From CAYVTM01 sp964454645 (GTDB taxonomy: Bacteria > Bacteroidota > Bacteroidia > Sphingobacteriales > Sphingobacteriaceae): DNA of 64,000 nucleotides. The DNA is taken from contig CAYVTM010000002.1 in NCBI GenBank assembly GCA_964454645.1, forward strand, positions 347,958 through 411,957, read 5' to 3'. Below the pieces are notes generated by a model. The model was not told the DNA's origin. It ran no database searches and saw nothing but the letters and a program-made list of their open reading frames with translations. Positions within the stretch are counted from its first letter, which is position 1. Every line of letters starts with the position of its first letter. This document shows, in pieces, positions 18,220 to 27,573 of this stretch. A program made the position numbers and the translations under genes.

Positions 18220-18529
18220 TTCTCAATCGTTGGCTTATTGTTTTTAAATATCGTTTCATACTCTTGATGAGTAGCTTACCCAAACAATTGTAGCTTCTTC
18301 ATCATCATCAAGTTCGATCAATATTAATATTCGATGGGTATTGATCCCGAAAAGATAAAATCCATCAGCATGAACACAGTCTGCATCATTTCTAATATCA
18401 ATAATACTTTTCTTCTTTGGATTGAAATTCTCTAAATCTGTAACTAACTTATCAATTCCACTACATAGTTTTTGATTACCTATATTTTTTTTTGGCTTTT
18501 AATATTATTTTCTTCCCTACAATTCTCAT
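18186..18529 (-). pseudogene. higB: HigB-family mRNA interferase toxin, two frameshifts
   Basis: On the minus strand ATG 18529 opens MRIVGKKIILKAKKK and stops soon after a run of nine A (18485-18493). Shifting one base resumes GIDKLVTDLENFNPKK, then DADCVHADGFYLFGIN and EEATIVWVSY. A second shift near 18270 is needed to reach HQEYETIFKNNKPTIEK. Joined, this is a HigB toxin of normal size, about 114 residues. Two independent indels argue for real decay. Programmed slippage on the A-run alone would not rescue the second shift. Confidence 0.72.
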
Positions 18530-18542
18530 ACGAATAACCCTA

Positions 18543-18550
18543 CAAAGATA
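18543..18550 (-). promoter_or_regulatory. -7 box of the toxin-antitoxin unit
   Basis: On the minus strand it reads TATCTTTG, matching TAnnTTTG, 13 bp upstream of the toxin ATG. No convincing -33 element was found. Confidence 0.4.
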
Positions 18551-18681
18551 ATTAGAAGTTCTGATAAAAACCGAACTTTTATTAGTAAAACTCAAAGGAT
18601 TGCCTATTAACTTATACTATTTTGCATCTATGCCTGATTATGCTTAATGGTCTGACAATCCTGTTATGTAGGCACACCTGC

Positions 18682-18735
18682 CTACTCATGTTCCTTATGC
18701 GGAGCACCTCTTAACTCCAGCGTTTTCAAATCTGT
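18682..18735 (-). pseudogene. C-terminal remnant of a second TerC-family gene
   Basis: The minus strand reads DLKTLELRGAPHKEHE and then TAG. This aligns with DLKPLELRNTPRKDEE at the end of the intact TerC protein (19291-20040), and the DNA is also similar. The homology stops exactly at the stop codon of the upstream cyclophilin-fold gene (18736). It looks like the tail of a lost terC paralogue after replacement or deletion of its body. Confidence 0.7.
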
Positions 18736-19149
18736 TTAGATCACAGAAATTGTCAATTCTTGTGAACCATTCTTCCATATATTGTTCCCCAGGTCCATTA
18801 ATTTCTGTTTGTCACTGTCAATTACTTTTGCAAAAATGTTGCAAGCATCCAGTCCTTTACCCTCGCCATAATATATGCCAAAACAGTTTGCCGTTTTTGT
18901 TCTATTTGGTTTTGCCGGGCCAAATACCACCTCTCCCGGTTCAGTAAATACAGATGCATTCTCTTGAATTATGTCAAGTTTCGGGACATCATCTATCCAA
19001 ATTTCTTGTCCGGAAACTCTTGCGTGGTGAAATGTCCTTGAAAATGGTAAAATGCTAAGAAAAGCTTTAGATGTCACAGGTGCGGTGTCAAAATAAAATT
19101 CAAACCTTATTTCTTGTCCGTTCGATGTAGTGATTTTAAATCCACTCAT
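18736..19149 (-). CDS. cyclophilin-fold protein (DUF3830-like)
   Basis: A 137-residue cytosolic protein. The text APVTSKAFLSILPF, HARVSGQEIWID and GEVVFGPAKP resembles the DUF3830 group of cyclophilin-like proteins, in which a shortened cyclophilin barrel lacks the usual catalytic Arg. The function is unknown. It sits immediately upstream of, and in frame with, the terC remnant, so it may have been inserted into the former terC paralogue. Confidence 0.5.
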   Translation of the reverse strand: MSGFKITTSNGQEIRFEFYFDTAPVTSKAFLSILPFSRTFHHARVSGQEIWIDDVPKLDIIQENASVFTEPGEVVFGPAKPNRTKTANCFGIYYGEGKGLDACNIFAKVIDSDKQKLMDLGNNIWKNGSQELTISVI

Positions 19150-19209
19150 ATTTTGTGCTTTATATCCAACTTTTTGGTGTCATTACAAAACTGTTCAGTC
19201 CAGCCTGTT

Positions 19210-19241
19210 TTCTAAACCCCTCGAATTCGAGGGGTTTAGAA
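19210..19241. repeat. perfect 32-nt palindrome between terC and the cyclophilin-fold gene
   Basis: The 16-nt arm TTCTAAACCCCTCGAA is followed directly by its reverse complement, with no loop and no T-run. It lies 50 bp past the terC stop. It could be a terminator hairpin or an operator. See the matching 32-nt palindrome at the dapF end. Confidence 0.75.
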
Positions 19242-19290
19242 GCTGTGTCGTTACAGCATAACCGCCAACATATATGTGAATGGCACCTAC

Positions 19291-20040
19291 TTACTCCTCA
19301 TCCTTACGCGGAGTATTTCTTAACTCCAAGGGTTTCAAATCGGTTTTCTTCATACGAAGATTTAACATTTCCACCATCACCGAAAACGCCATCGCAAAAT
19401 AAATATAACCTTTCGGGATATGCTGATCTAAACCTTCTGCCAAAAGTGAAACTCCGATAAGTACCAAAAAACTTAATGCCAGCATTTTTACCGTTGGATG
19501 TTTGTTCACGAAAGCACTGATAGATTCTGCAGCCAGAAGCATAATGATTACCGCAATCACTACCGCAGCAATCATTACCCCAATTTGATTTGCCATCCCC
19601 ACAGCCGTAATTACAGAATCTAAGGAAAAAACAATATCCAATACCAGAATCTGCGCAATAACATTCCTAAAGCTTGCTCCCGTTTTAATTTTTGCATCAG
19701 CTTCATCACCCTCCAGTTTATCATGAATCTCAACCGTGCTTTTCCAAATCAGGAAGAGTCCGCCGATTAATAAAATCAAATCCCTTCCTGAAATATCCAT
19801 TTCAAAAACCGTAAAAAGCGTTGCTGTTAAACTCATCACCCAGGTAAGTGATAATAGTAAGAGTACCCGGGTAATCAATGCAAGCCCAAGCCCCATTCGC
19901 CGCGCTTTTTTTTGCTGATGCTCCGGGAGTTTCCCCGCAAGTATGGAAATAAAAACAATATTGTCAATCCCTAATACGATTTCCAAAACCGTAAGGGTTA
20001 ATAGCGCAACCCATATCTCGGGGTTAGTGATCCATTCCAT
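19291..20040 (-). CDS. TerC-family integral membrane protein
   Basis: A 249-residue protein with about seven membrane helices and the two conserved acidic membrane motifs of TerC proteins: LEIVLGIDNIVF (Asp26) and VLDIVFSLDSVITA. Relatives are implicated in metal-ion export (manganese or calcium) and in metalation of secreted enzymes. The charged C-terminal tail RNTPRKDEE is the part duplicated at 18682-18735. The gene is complete. Confidence 0.88.
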   Translation of the reverse strand: MEWITNPEIWVALLTLTVLEIVLGIDNIVFISILAGKLPEHQQKKARRMGLGLALITRVLLLLSLTWVMSLTATLFTVFEMDISGRDLILLIGGLFLIWKSTVEIHDKLEGDEADAKIKTGASFRNVIAQILVLDIVFSLDSVITAVGMANQIGVMIAAVVIAVIIMLLAAESISAFVNKHPTVKMLALSFLVLIGVSLLAEGLDQHIPKGYIYFAMAFSVMVEMLNLRMKKTDLKPLELRNTPRKDEE

Positions 20041-20133
20041 GTTGTTCGATTTGCAGCAAAAATATAAAAAACAATTCTACTCTAGCAAACGGTCTGTTCA
20101 ATACATTTTAAGTGCAAAGCCGATACAGGACTA

Positions 20134-20162
20134 TTGACTAAGTGGCAAATTGCTTACATTTG
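20134..20162 (+). promoter_or_regulatory. Bacteroidota-type promoter of aspS
   Basis: TTG (20134-20136), an 18-bp spacer and TACATTTG (20155-20162) fit the -33/-7 consensus. The start codon is 17 bp downstream. Confidence 0.65.
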
Positions 20163-20179
20163 CAGCTCAATTTTAGATT

Positions 20180-21928
20180 ATGCTTAGAACACATACCTGC
20201 GGAGAATTAACCATCAAGGATCTACATAAAGAAGTCGTATTGTGCGGCTGGGTACAAAAATCGCGCGATCTTGGAGGAATGACCTTTATCGATCTGCGCG
20301 ACCGTTACGGCCTTACCCAATTGGTTTTTAATATGGAAGACCGTGAAGACCTGTGTAAAGCGGCTCGTGAATTGGGCCGGGAGTTTGTCATACGTGTTCA
20401 TGGTACCGTTATAGAGCGCAGCAGTAAAAACATAAAAATTCCTACCGGAGAAATAGAGATCAAAATATCTGAACTGGAAATTCTGAACGAATCGAAAGTT
20501 ACTCCTTTTATTATTGATGATGAAACCGATGGTGGCGAAGAATTGCGTGCCCGTTATCGTTACCTCGATTTACGCAGAAACCCTATTCGTAAAAATATGG
20601 AATTACGCCATCGTATGGCACAGGAAACACGTAAATATATGGATATGCACCATTTTCTGGAAGTGGAAACACCTGTACTTATAAAATCTACTCCGGAAGG
20701 TGCCCGTGATTTTGTTGTGCCAAGCCGTATGAATCCCGGAGAGTTTTACGCATTGCCCCAGTCTCCTCAAACCTTTAAACAATTATTAATGGTTTCGGGA
20801 TTCGATCGCTATTTTCAGATTGTAAAATGTTTCCGCGATGAAGATCTGCGTGCCGACCGTCAGCCTGAGTTTACTCAAATCGATTGTGAGATGTCTTTTG
20901 TAACACAAGAAGATATTTTAGCCATGTTCGAAGGTTTAGTAAAATATTTATTCAAAACCGTAAAAGGTATCGATATAAAAGATTTCCCGAGAATGACTTA
21001 TGCCGATGCCATGAAATATTATGGTTCCGACAAACCCGACATTCGTTTCGACATGCAATTTGTTGAACTGAATGCCCTTGTAAAAGGAAAAGATTTTAAA
21101 GTATTTGATGAAGCGGAATTAGTTATAGGAATTTGCGCCAAAGCCTGTGCCGAATATACCCGTAAACAGTTGGATGAATTAACTGAATTCGTGAAACGCC
21201 CTCAAATAGGGGCAAGCGGATTGGTTTATGCACGTGTTAATGCGGATGGAAGTATCAAATCATCCGTAGATAAATTTTATAACGAGACAGAATTAAAAAA
21301 ATGGACGGAACATTTTCAGGCAGAGCCCGGGGATTTGTTACTAATCCTTGCAGGTAATGCAAACAAAACACGTAAAGCCTTAAATGAACTTCGTTTAGAA
21401 ATGGGAAATCGTTTGGGATTACGTGCTAAGAATGTATTTGCTCCTTTATGGGTACTCGATTTTCCATTGTTGGAATGGGACGAGGATACTCAGCGTTATC
21501 ATGCCATGCATCATCCCTTTACTTCGCCAAAACCCGAAGATATTCCTTTATTGGAGAGCGATCCCGCTGCCGTACGTGCCAATGCTTATGATCTGGTAAT
21601 TAACGGAACAGAAATTGGCGGTGGCTCTATCCGTATTCATAACAAAGAATTACAAGCACTCATGTTTAAGCATTTGGGATTCTCAAAAGAAGAAGCACAA
21701 AATCAGTTTGGGTTTTTAATGGATGCCTTTGAATATGGCGCTCCTCCACATGGTGGTATCGCATTCGGTTTCGACCGCTGGTGTTCACTCTTTGCCGGAC
21801 TCGATTCGATTCGTGATGTAATTGCATTCCCAAAAAATAATTCGGGACGCGATGTAATGATCGATTCTCCTTCTGCTATTCATAATGATCAGTTGAAGGA
21901 ATTGAATATTGCGGTGAAAGGGAAGTAA
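20180..21928 (+). CDS. aspS: aspartyl-tRNA synthetase
   Basis: A 582-residue bacterial-type class II synthetase charging tRNA-Asp. It has an N-terminal OB anticodon-binding fold (CGWVQKSRDLGGMTFIDLRD), class II motif 2 (FRDEDLRADRQPEFTQID near residue 215), the bacterial GAD insertion (about 290-410) and motif 3 (FGFDRW near residue 530). The length is normal for discriminating or non-discriminating bacterial AspRS. It is monocistronic and convergent with the PKD-repeat protein gene. Confidence 0.97.
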   Translation: MLRTHTCGELTIKDLHKEVVLCGWVQKSRDLGGMTFIDLRDRYGLTQLVFNMEDREDLCKAARELGREFVIRVHGTVIERSSKNIKIPTGEIEIKISELEILNESKVTPFIIDDETDGGEELRARYRYLDLRRNPIRKNMELRHRMAQETRKYMDMHHFLEVETPVLIKSTPEGARDFVVPSRMNPGEFYALPQSPQTFKQLLMVSGFDRYFQIVKCFRDEDLRADRQPEFTQIDCEMSFVTQEDILAMFEGLVKYLFKTVKGIDIKDFPRMTYADAMKYYGSDKPDIRFDMQFVELNALVKGKDFKVFDEAELVIGICAKACAEYTRKQLDELTEFVKRPQIGASGLVYARVNADGSIKSSVDKFYNETELKKWTEHFQAEPGDLLLILAGNANKTRKALNELRLEMGNRLGLRAKNVFAPLWVLDFPLLEWDEDTQRYHAMHHPFTSPKPEDIPLLESDPAAVRANAYDLVINGTEIGGGSIRIHNKELQALMFKHLGFSKEEAQNQFGFLMDAFEYGAPPHGGIAFGFDRWCSLFAGLDSIRDVIAFPKNNSGRDVMIDSPSAIHNDQLKELNIAVKGK

Positions 21929-21990
21929 ATCATTATCGAAACAGAAGTACGTACTTATTCCTTTCCTCTGATTTTTTAAAACCACAATCG

Positions 21991-22015
21991 GTTTATACTT
22001 TAAAAAGTATAAAAC
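21991..22015. terminator. weak AT-rich hairpin between convergent genes
   Basis: GTTTATACTT pairs with AAGTATAAAAC with a one-base bulge. It lies between aspS and the PKD-repeat gene. It is AT-rich, so its strength is doubtful. Confidence 0.4.
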
Positions 22016-22016
22016 T

Positions 22017-23888
22017 TCAATGCACAATTGTTGGCGAAGGCCTGTAATTCACCTCTACGTCTTTGATAACCGTTTGCTCGCAGCCCAGGGGATTGGTTTC
22101 TTTTAAGGTTATACGACCATTTCCGCTGATAGTCCAGGTAACACTTAATGTGCCTGTACCTTGTCCGGTATTAATATTCCCGCCATCAACACTCCATAAA
22201 TAGACATTCCCGTTAACAGGAGCTGTGTTATAAAGCTCTGTTACATTCACATCACAGGTAATCGAATCGCCCGAGATGTCCGGTGAAGGAACGGGGTATG
22301 CAGAAATGAATACTGTGTCTTCATAACATCCTACCGAGTTTGTTTCTTTTACAATTAATGTATCCTTTCCATACACAGGACGTATTTCAACCTCATGTGT
22401 AAGTACTCCTGAAATAATGGATCCTCTCTTGATAAACCATTCGTAAGAATTTCCCGGTACAAGCGGCGTCGAGAAGCTTAGTGTTTCCGAAGTATCACAT
22501 GTAGAGGTAGCTGATCCGCTTGCTACAGGTGTAGGTTTAGGAATACTGATAGTATAGATTGTATCTTTCTCGACATTAACATACCACCAGGTATTAATGG
22601 TCCTGTCATCTCCAAACTCGGATGAAGGCCAGGAATGACAGGCAGTACTTGTACAACCTGTTAAATTGATGCTCCCACCCGGAATATTACTATCATCCCA
22701 AAATAGGGAAGGTTTAATGGCTGCCAAAGGCCTGACAGAACTCACGATTAATCCTCCGCTGAAATTTTCAGCATCGTACAGAGGCAAATTGGTCAAGCCG
22801 AATTTATACTCCGCAGTAATTTCAAAAGCTATATCCTGATTCACTATATCTCCTAAACCATCTCTTCCGTTCCACGGAATACAGGTAAGCCCGGGATCTA
22901 CATTCTGTGCAAAAACCAGATCCCTTGATCCAATCTGGTATCCGGGAACACCGTTCAGATTAATAATAAATTCTACATACCCGCCGGCATCCGTATCCAG
23001 ATTAATACAATAATTAGGAGCGCAGCCGCTCAATTGAATGCTTGTTTGCAAGCTACCGATGACTCCATCAGGGTATGCATTGAGATCCGGATCATTCAGG
23101 AATATTTTATAGGATGAATACGTATGATTACCTGCCCGGGACTGACGATCGAGAACAGGATTACCTGTGCTGTCGCATCCGGTACTGTTACAGGCTACTC
23201 TGAAAGCATAAGGCTTAATCCCATTAAAATTGATAGAAGTAACCACACCGTCATTGGAATAAACATAGAACGTCCCTTTGAATTCTCTGTTAACATCCAA
23301 AGTCGTAATATCCCAGTTTTTTGACCAAACCCTACCCGGCCTTGCTGTCATGCTTACAGTATCAATTACCGTAATATCAATATTTTCAAACATTCTTGTA
23401 TTAGCCTGGGTAGCATCCGGTGCTGTGCTGTTTGTTGCATGTCCCCGGTTAAATTCTATATAATAATCACCCGTACCCGATGGGGTAAAACCCATAGCAT
23501 TATATCCGGAACCATTTAATACATTGGGGCCGGCAACAGCCTGATTATAGTTCGCGATCCATCCACTCCCGGAAGTTGTAACCTGCTTCGGACCAAATAC
23601 TATATTTCCTGCGGGATCCTTGATTCTATACCAGACATCCGTAAAAGATCCGTTATTATATCCTGTTATCCTACCTATTCCAAAGTAAATCTTTTCACGA
23701 TTGTTACTGATGTGTATATAGATACGCTCATCTTTGGCAGCTACATAGGTAGCAAATGTTCTGCCTTTGTCATTTATTTGAAGGTAGCCGAAATCACCTG
23801 AAACGGGCCTCAGCTGTTTCGTCCCTTCCGCAAAGCTATCTGCAAGAATAAGAATCATAAATAATAAGAATACAAAGACCTTCTTCAT
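22017..23888 (-). CDS. secreted PKD-like repeat protein, apparently truncated
   Basis: A 623-residue protein with a signal peptide (FVFLLFMILILADSFAEG). It has an unknown beta-rich N-terminal part and two PKD/Ig-like repeats near the C-terminus: YEWFIKRGSIISG...KETNSVGC and YLWSVDGGNINTGQG...KETNPLGC. It ends with YRPSPTIVH, where a further repeat would begin (compare YPVPSPDISG at the previous boundary). No T9SS or gliding-type sorting domain is present, though such proteins normally carry one. It is probably a secreted or surface adhesin-like protein that lost its C-terminus. Confidence 0.6.
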   Translation of the reverse strand: MKKVFVFLLFMILILADSFAEGTKQLRPVSGDFGYLQINDKGRTFATYVAAKDERIYIHISNNREKIYFGIGRITGYNNGSFTDVWYRIKDPAGNIVFGPKQVTTSGSGWIANYNQAVAGPNVLNGSGYNAMGFTPSGTGDYYIEFNRGHATNSTAPDATQANTRMFENIDITVIDTVSMTARPGRVWSKNWDITTLDVNREFKGTFYVYSNDGVVTSINFNGIKPYAFRVACNSTGCDSTGNPVLDRQSRAGNHTYSSYKIFLNDPDLNAYPDGVIGSLQTSIQLSGCAPNYCINLDTDAGGYVEFIINLNGVPGYQIGSRDLVFAQNVDPGLTCIPWNGRDGLGDIVNQDIAFEITAEYKFGLTNLPLYDAENFSGGLIVSSVRPLAAIKPSLFWDDSNIPGGSINLTGCTSTACHSWPSSEFGDDRTINTWWYVNVEKDTIYTISIPKPTPVASGSATSTCDTSETLSFSTPLVPGNSYEWFIKRGSIISGVLTHEVEIRPVYGKDTLIVKETNSVGCYEDTVFISAYPVPSPDISGDSITCDVNVTELYNTAPVNGNVYLWSVDGGNINTGQGTGTLSVTWTISGNGRITLKETNPLGCEQTVIKDVEVNYRPSPTIVH

Positions 23889-23909
23889 GGGTATAAGAAA
23901 TTTATACCC
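23889..23909. other. hairpin between bioY and the PKD-repeat gene
   Basis: GGGTATAA pairs with TTATACCC around a 5-nt loop. It directly precedes the ATG of the PKD-repeat gene (23888) and follows the end of bioY by 27 bp on the same strand. It could close bioY transcription or mask translation initiation. Confidence 0.45.
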
Positions 23910-23936
23910 GTTTATACTGTATTTTCGTATAAAAGG

Positions 23937-24467
23937 TTACTCTTTTTTGAAGCTGAGATGTAGAATGAAAAAATATAATAAAGCAGCGGTTATTGCTTTC
24001 AGGTATCCCCATAATGCCAAATTTAAGAAGCCTGCCCTAAAAGATTCTCCGAATTTCATATCGCTGTTAAGCATCATTCCCGTTAACCCGAAACTAAAAA
24101 TGATGGTTTGCGCAAAAATCGCTGTGAATATTAAAACGGACAGCCTTGAATTTTTATGCCCTAAAGTGCCGCAAACAAATGCGGCTACCGGAAATGCTAC
24201 TAAATAACCTGCGGTAATATCCGAAAAAATTTGTGGGCCATATAAGTTCCCTGCAAATACCGGCAGATACATGCCGAACAGGAGATATACCAACTGCGAA
24301 GTAAGTCCGATGTTTGCCCCTCCGATAAATCCGGCTAATAAGACTACGACTGTTTGTAAAGTAAAAGGCACAGGGTCCGAATCGATGGAAAGCTTAGCCC
24401 CTACAGTTGTTAAAACCATTAAGACACTCACCCATAATGTAAATTTTGTAAAGTTCATATTAGTCAA
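23937..24467 (-). CDS. bioY: BioY biotin transporter (ECF S-component)
   Basis: A 176-residue membrane protein with about six helices. The BioY signature PVPFTLQTVVVLLAGFIGG, then LVYLLFGMYLPVFAG and TAGYLVAFPVAA, is clear. BioY binds and imports biotin, alone or with the ECF energising module, which is not nearby. Its start overlaps the end of the SNF2 helicase gene by 8 bp, so it is translated from the same transcript. Confidence 0.9.
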   Translation of the reverse strand: MTNMNFTKFTLWVSVLMVLTTVGAKLSIDSDPVPFTLQTVVVLLAGFIGGANIGLTSQLVYLLFGMYLPVFAGNLYGPQIFSDITAGYLVAFPVAAFVCGTLGHKNSRLSVLIFTAIFAQTIIFSFGLTGMMLNSDMKFGESFRAGFLNLALWGYLKAITAALLYFFILHLSFKKE

Positions 24468-27423
24468 GTATTGCCCGGATATCGCTTTCTGTTAATGTTT
24501 TGATAAAAGAATCTTCAACAGTAATCAAGGAATCAGCAATTTTTTTCTTCCTATGCTGCAAAGCTAATATTTTTTCCTCTACCGAATTTTTGGTGATAAA
24601 TTTATAAATAAACACATTGTTTTTCTGTCCGATACGATGCGTTCGGTCGATGGCCTGTTGCTCTACCGCAGGGTTCCACCAGGGATCCAGAATAAAAACA
24701 TAATCGGCTTCGGTTAGGTTTAAACCAACCCCACCGGCTTTAATCGAAATTAGAAATACTTTGATATCTGCATCATTCCTGAATTCTTCTACCACATCCT
24801 GACGATTCGTTACCGATCCGTCAAGATAAGAATACCTCATCTGCTTATCTTCGAAATGCTCTTTAAAAATTGCCAGATGCTTTACGAATTGCGAAAACAC
24901 TAATACCTTATGCCCTTTGTTAACAATAGTATCAAGCGTATGTATTACATCGGTAAATTTCCCTGATTCTGCTTCGAGTGTAGCATCGACCATTTTAGGA
25001 TGATTGGCAATCTGACGAAGTTTATTTAAACCTTGCAATAAATAAATTTGCGATTTTGCAATTCCCTGTTCGGTAATCACTTTAAGTATCTCGTTACGAT
25101 AATACGATTTCGTTTCTTCGTATAATTTATCCTGATCGCTGCTCATATCCGAATAATAAATATGCTCGGTCTTAGGAGGAAGTTCCGAAGCAACCTGCTG
25201 TTTGGTTCTTCTTAAAATAAAAGGCTTGATGATTGTTTGCAGTTTGTTCGCTTTCTCTTCATCTTGCTTTTTATCGATCGGGATTCCGAACTCATTACTG
25301 AAAAAGGTATGACTGCCTAATAGTCCCGGGTTTACAAATGACATCTGCGACCATAAATCGAGTACTGAATTTTCTACCGGAGTACCGCTTAGAATTAAGC
25401 GGTATTTGGATTTTAATCCACGTACCGAACGGGATATTTTAGAAGCCGGATTTTTAATAATCTGACTTTCATCCAAAATAATATAATGAAAATAGAAATG
25501 CTTCAACAATTCGATATCCATACGAACAATCCCATACGTAGTTAATACCACATCATACTTATGAAAACGTTCGATATTTTTTTCGCGAAAAGTCCCCGTA
25601 TACACTAATATCTTTAGTTCGGGTGTAAATTTTTTCGCTTCATTCAGCCAGTTATGAATCAAGGAAGTGGGCATTACAACCATAGAGGTATAGGTAGCCC
25701 CGGAAGACGCTGAAACCGCATGTCCGTTCTGACTGAACAAATCATGCGCGGCAATAGTATGTTTTATTTCTCCATTCGATTCTTCTTTAGTTTTTTGAAG
25801 TAAGGCGAGTGTTTGAATAGTTTTACCCAAACCCATATCATCTGCCAAGCATCCTCCGAAATTCCATCGTTTTAAGAAATGAAACCAATCGTATCCCGCT
25901 TTCTGATAAGGCCGTAATGTACCATGGAATTTTTTCGGTAATTCCACATCATCGATCTGATCGAAATCCAACAGATTATTCAATTTGCGATCCATTGTCA
26001 GATGGGCCAATTCCGAATCAGCATATTCCTGAACCAGACCAATATGATATTTGCGTAAGCGTAAATCTTTGGAACCCTCAGCAAAACTGAATAAATTATG
26101 AAACTGTGCAAACCAACTCTCCGGGATGATAGCTACTTCTGCATTGGGTAAAATAAATTCCTTATGCCCATTTAGAATATGATCCCGAAGTTGAATAAAG
26201 GGTATTTCGAAATCACCGAAATATACGATTGCATAAATATCAAACCAATCGTTCGACTCTTTGATATGAACGTCTATTTTTGATTTCCCGATAAAAAACC
26301 TTCTGCCTTTATCTTCCTGTTGAATGACAAAATTCTGTTCAAGTAAAGCTTCATGACTTTCATTCAGCCATTCCAGGATGGTATGTACAGTATCTTTTGC
26401 CATATCCCCGGCATTATTTGTTTTTAAAACAAAACCCGACCCCTCCACAGCTTCCAGCCCCAATTCCTTTATAAAATTTATTTTAGTTGCTTCCCAGGAT
26501 AAGGATCGTTTTACGCGATGAAAAACATACTCATCATTCTTATGCTCCAGACTTACGGAAACTTTCGTGCCGGATTGATAAGGAAATACATACTTCCCAT
26601 ATTGAAAAGATAAAACCAACTGAACAGTGTTGTTCCAGGCATGTACGATTTTTAAGACAGGGAAAGCTTCGTACTGTTCTGTAATAATCTGAAAGCCCTC
26701 GGCATAAACATTATGTTTTTCGATGAGCGGAGCAACGAACTTTTTGTAATAGGTCAGCTCCGATGTCTTTGGAATATCGATATAGCGCTTATTGAGGAAG
26801 GGGATTAATTTTTTCCCTTCCAACTGAGCATCGAAACAAAGCAGGTCTTTCCCAAGCAACATATATGCGGGAAGATTTGTGATTACTTCTGCATTTTTAA
26901 ACATAAACTCAATCCGCTGCCCGTTGAATTTGATGGTAGGAAAATACCTTGTCCCTTCTTCGTTTTTTCGAAAATGAAAGAGTACGGAAGCCGGTTCTTT
27001 CGCAATCCGTAAAAGCTTATGAACAGGATCGCCTTCTTTCCCCGCTTCGAAAAAGGGCTTATCTCCAATCAGTCGAATTACCTCAACTATTTTTTTTTCG
27101 ATAATGGGGCGTACAACATCGTACAATTTATCATTCCATACTTTGCTGAAATATTGTATAGGACGAATGGCTTCTTTATGATATTTTTTGATGATGTATT
27201 CCTGGTCAGTCTGATCGAGCAGCTTTATCATTTTATAATCCTGCTCATCCAAATAGGCATCGAACTCTTTCGCTGTTTGCGAATACAGTTTTTGGTGTGT
27301 TAAGGTATATTTTCCGAATTGATTTAACTGGACAATATGCGGTTCTATCACAAAACCTAAATAGGGGTGCTTATAAAGAGAATAAACTATTTTACAGGAC
27401 TTTTTACTATCGACTCTTATCAC
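24460..27423 (-). CDS. SNF2-family DNA helicase/ATPase
   Basis: A 987-residue protein starting at GTG. Residues 1 to about 500 form the bacterial SNF2-associated region. The helicase core follows with Walker A DDMGLGKTIQTLAL, motif II LDESQIIKN, SGTPVENS, and the C-terminal motifs GGVGLNLTEADYV and QAIDRTHRIGQ. It is an ATP-dependent double-stranded DNA translocase likely acting in transcription recycling or repair; the RapA/HepA-like role is inference. The downstream overlapping bioY gene has no obvious functional link. The length is normal for the Bacteroidota group. Confidence 0.9.
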   Translation of the reverse strand: MIRVDSKKSCKIVYSLYKHPYLGFVIEPHIVQLNQFGKYTLTHQKLYSQTAKEFDAYLDEQDYKMIKLLDQTDQEYIIKKYHKEAIRPIQYFSKVWNDKLYDVVRPIIEKKIVEVIRLIGDKPFFEAGKEGDPVHKLLRIAKEPASVLFHFRKNEEGTRYFPTIKFNGQRIEFMFKNAEVITNLPAYMLLGKDLLCFDAQLEGKKLIPFLNKRYIDIPKTSELTYYKKFVAPLIEKHNVYAEGFQIITEQYEAFPVLKIVHAWNNTVQLVLSFQYGKYVFPYQSGTKVSVSLEHKNDEYVFHRVKRSLSWEATKINFIKELGLEAVEGSGFVLKTNNAGDMAKDTVHTILEWLNESHEALLEQNFVIQQEDKGRRFFIGKSKIDVHIKESNDWFDIYAIVYFGDFEIPFIQLRDHILNGHKEFILPNAEVAIIPESWFAQFHNLFSFAEGSKDLRLRKYHIGLVQEYADSELAHLTMDRKLNNLLDFDQIDDVELPKKFHGTLRPYQKAGYDWFHFLKRWNFGGCLADDMGLGKTIQTLALLQKTKEESNGEIKHTIAAHDLFSQNGHAVSASSGATYTSMVVMPTSLIHNWLNEAKKFTPELKILVYTGTFREKNIERFHKYDVVLTTYGIVRMDIELLKHFYFHYIILDESQIIKNPASKISRSVRGLKSKYRLILSGTPVENSVLDLWSQMSFVNPGLLGSHTFFSNEFGIPIDKKQDEEKANKLQTIIKPFILRRTKQQVASELPPKTEHIYYSDMSSDQDKLYEETKSYYRNEILKVITEQGIAKSQIYLLQGLNKLRQIANHPKMVDATLEAESGKFTDVIHTLDTIVNKGHKVLVFSQFVKHLAIFKEHFEDKQMRYSYLDGSVTNRQDVVEEFRNDADIKVFLISIKAGGVGLNLTEADYVFILDPWWNPAVEQQAIDRTHRIGQKNNVFIYKFITKNSVEEKILALQHRKKKIADSLITVEDSFIKTLTESDIRAILD

Positions 27424-27541
27424 GTTGTTGCAAATTGAAAATTTGCAAAAGCTATAACAAGAAAAATCCTAAAGGTATATAATAAATTAAAGCTATCCAA
27501 ATAATTATAGCCGGTTGTAGATATGCAGGTTGCTGGTTGTG

Positions 27542-27573
27542 ACTCATGGCATGACTATAGTCATGCCATGAGT
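27542..27573. repeat. perfect 32-nt palindrome overlapping the dapF 3' end
   Basis: ACTCATGGCATGACTA (27542-27557) is followed immediately by its exact reverse complement (27558-27573). The right arm contains the last codons and stop of dapF. There is no loop and no T-run. It may act as a terminator or mRNA 3'-end stabiliser. Confidence 0.85.

Noticed and set aside
18485..18493. Programmed frameshifting in the HigB A-run
   Set aside because: A second frame change about 220 bp downstream would still break the protein, so decay is simpler.
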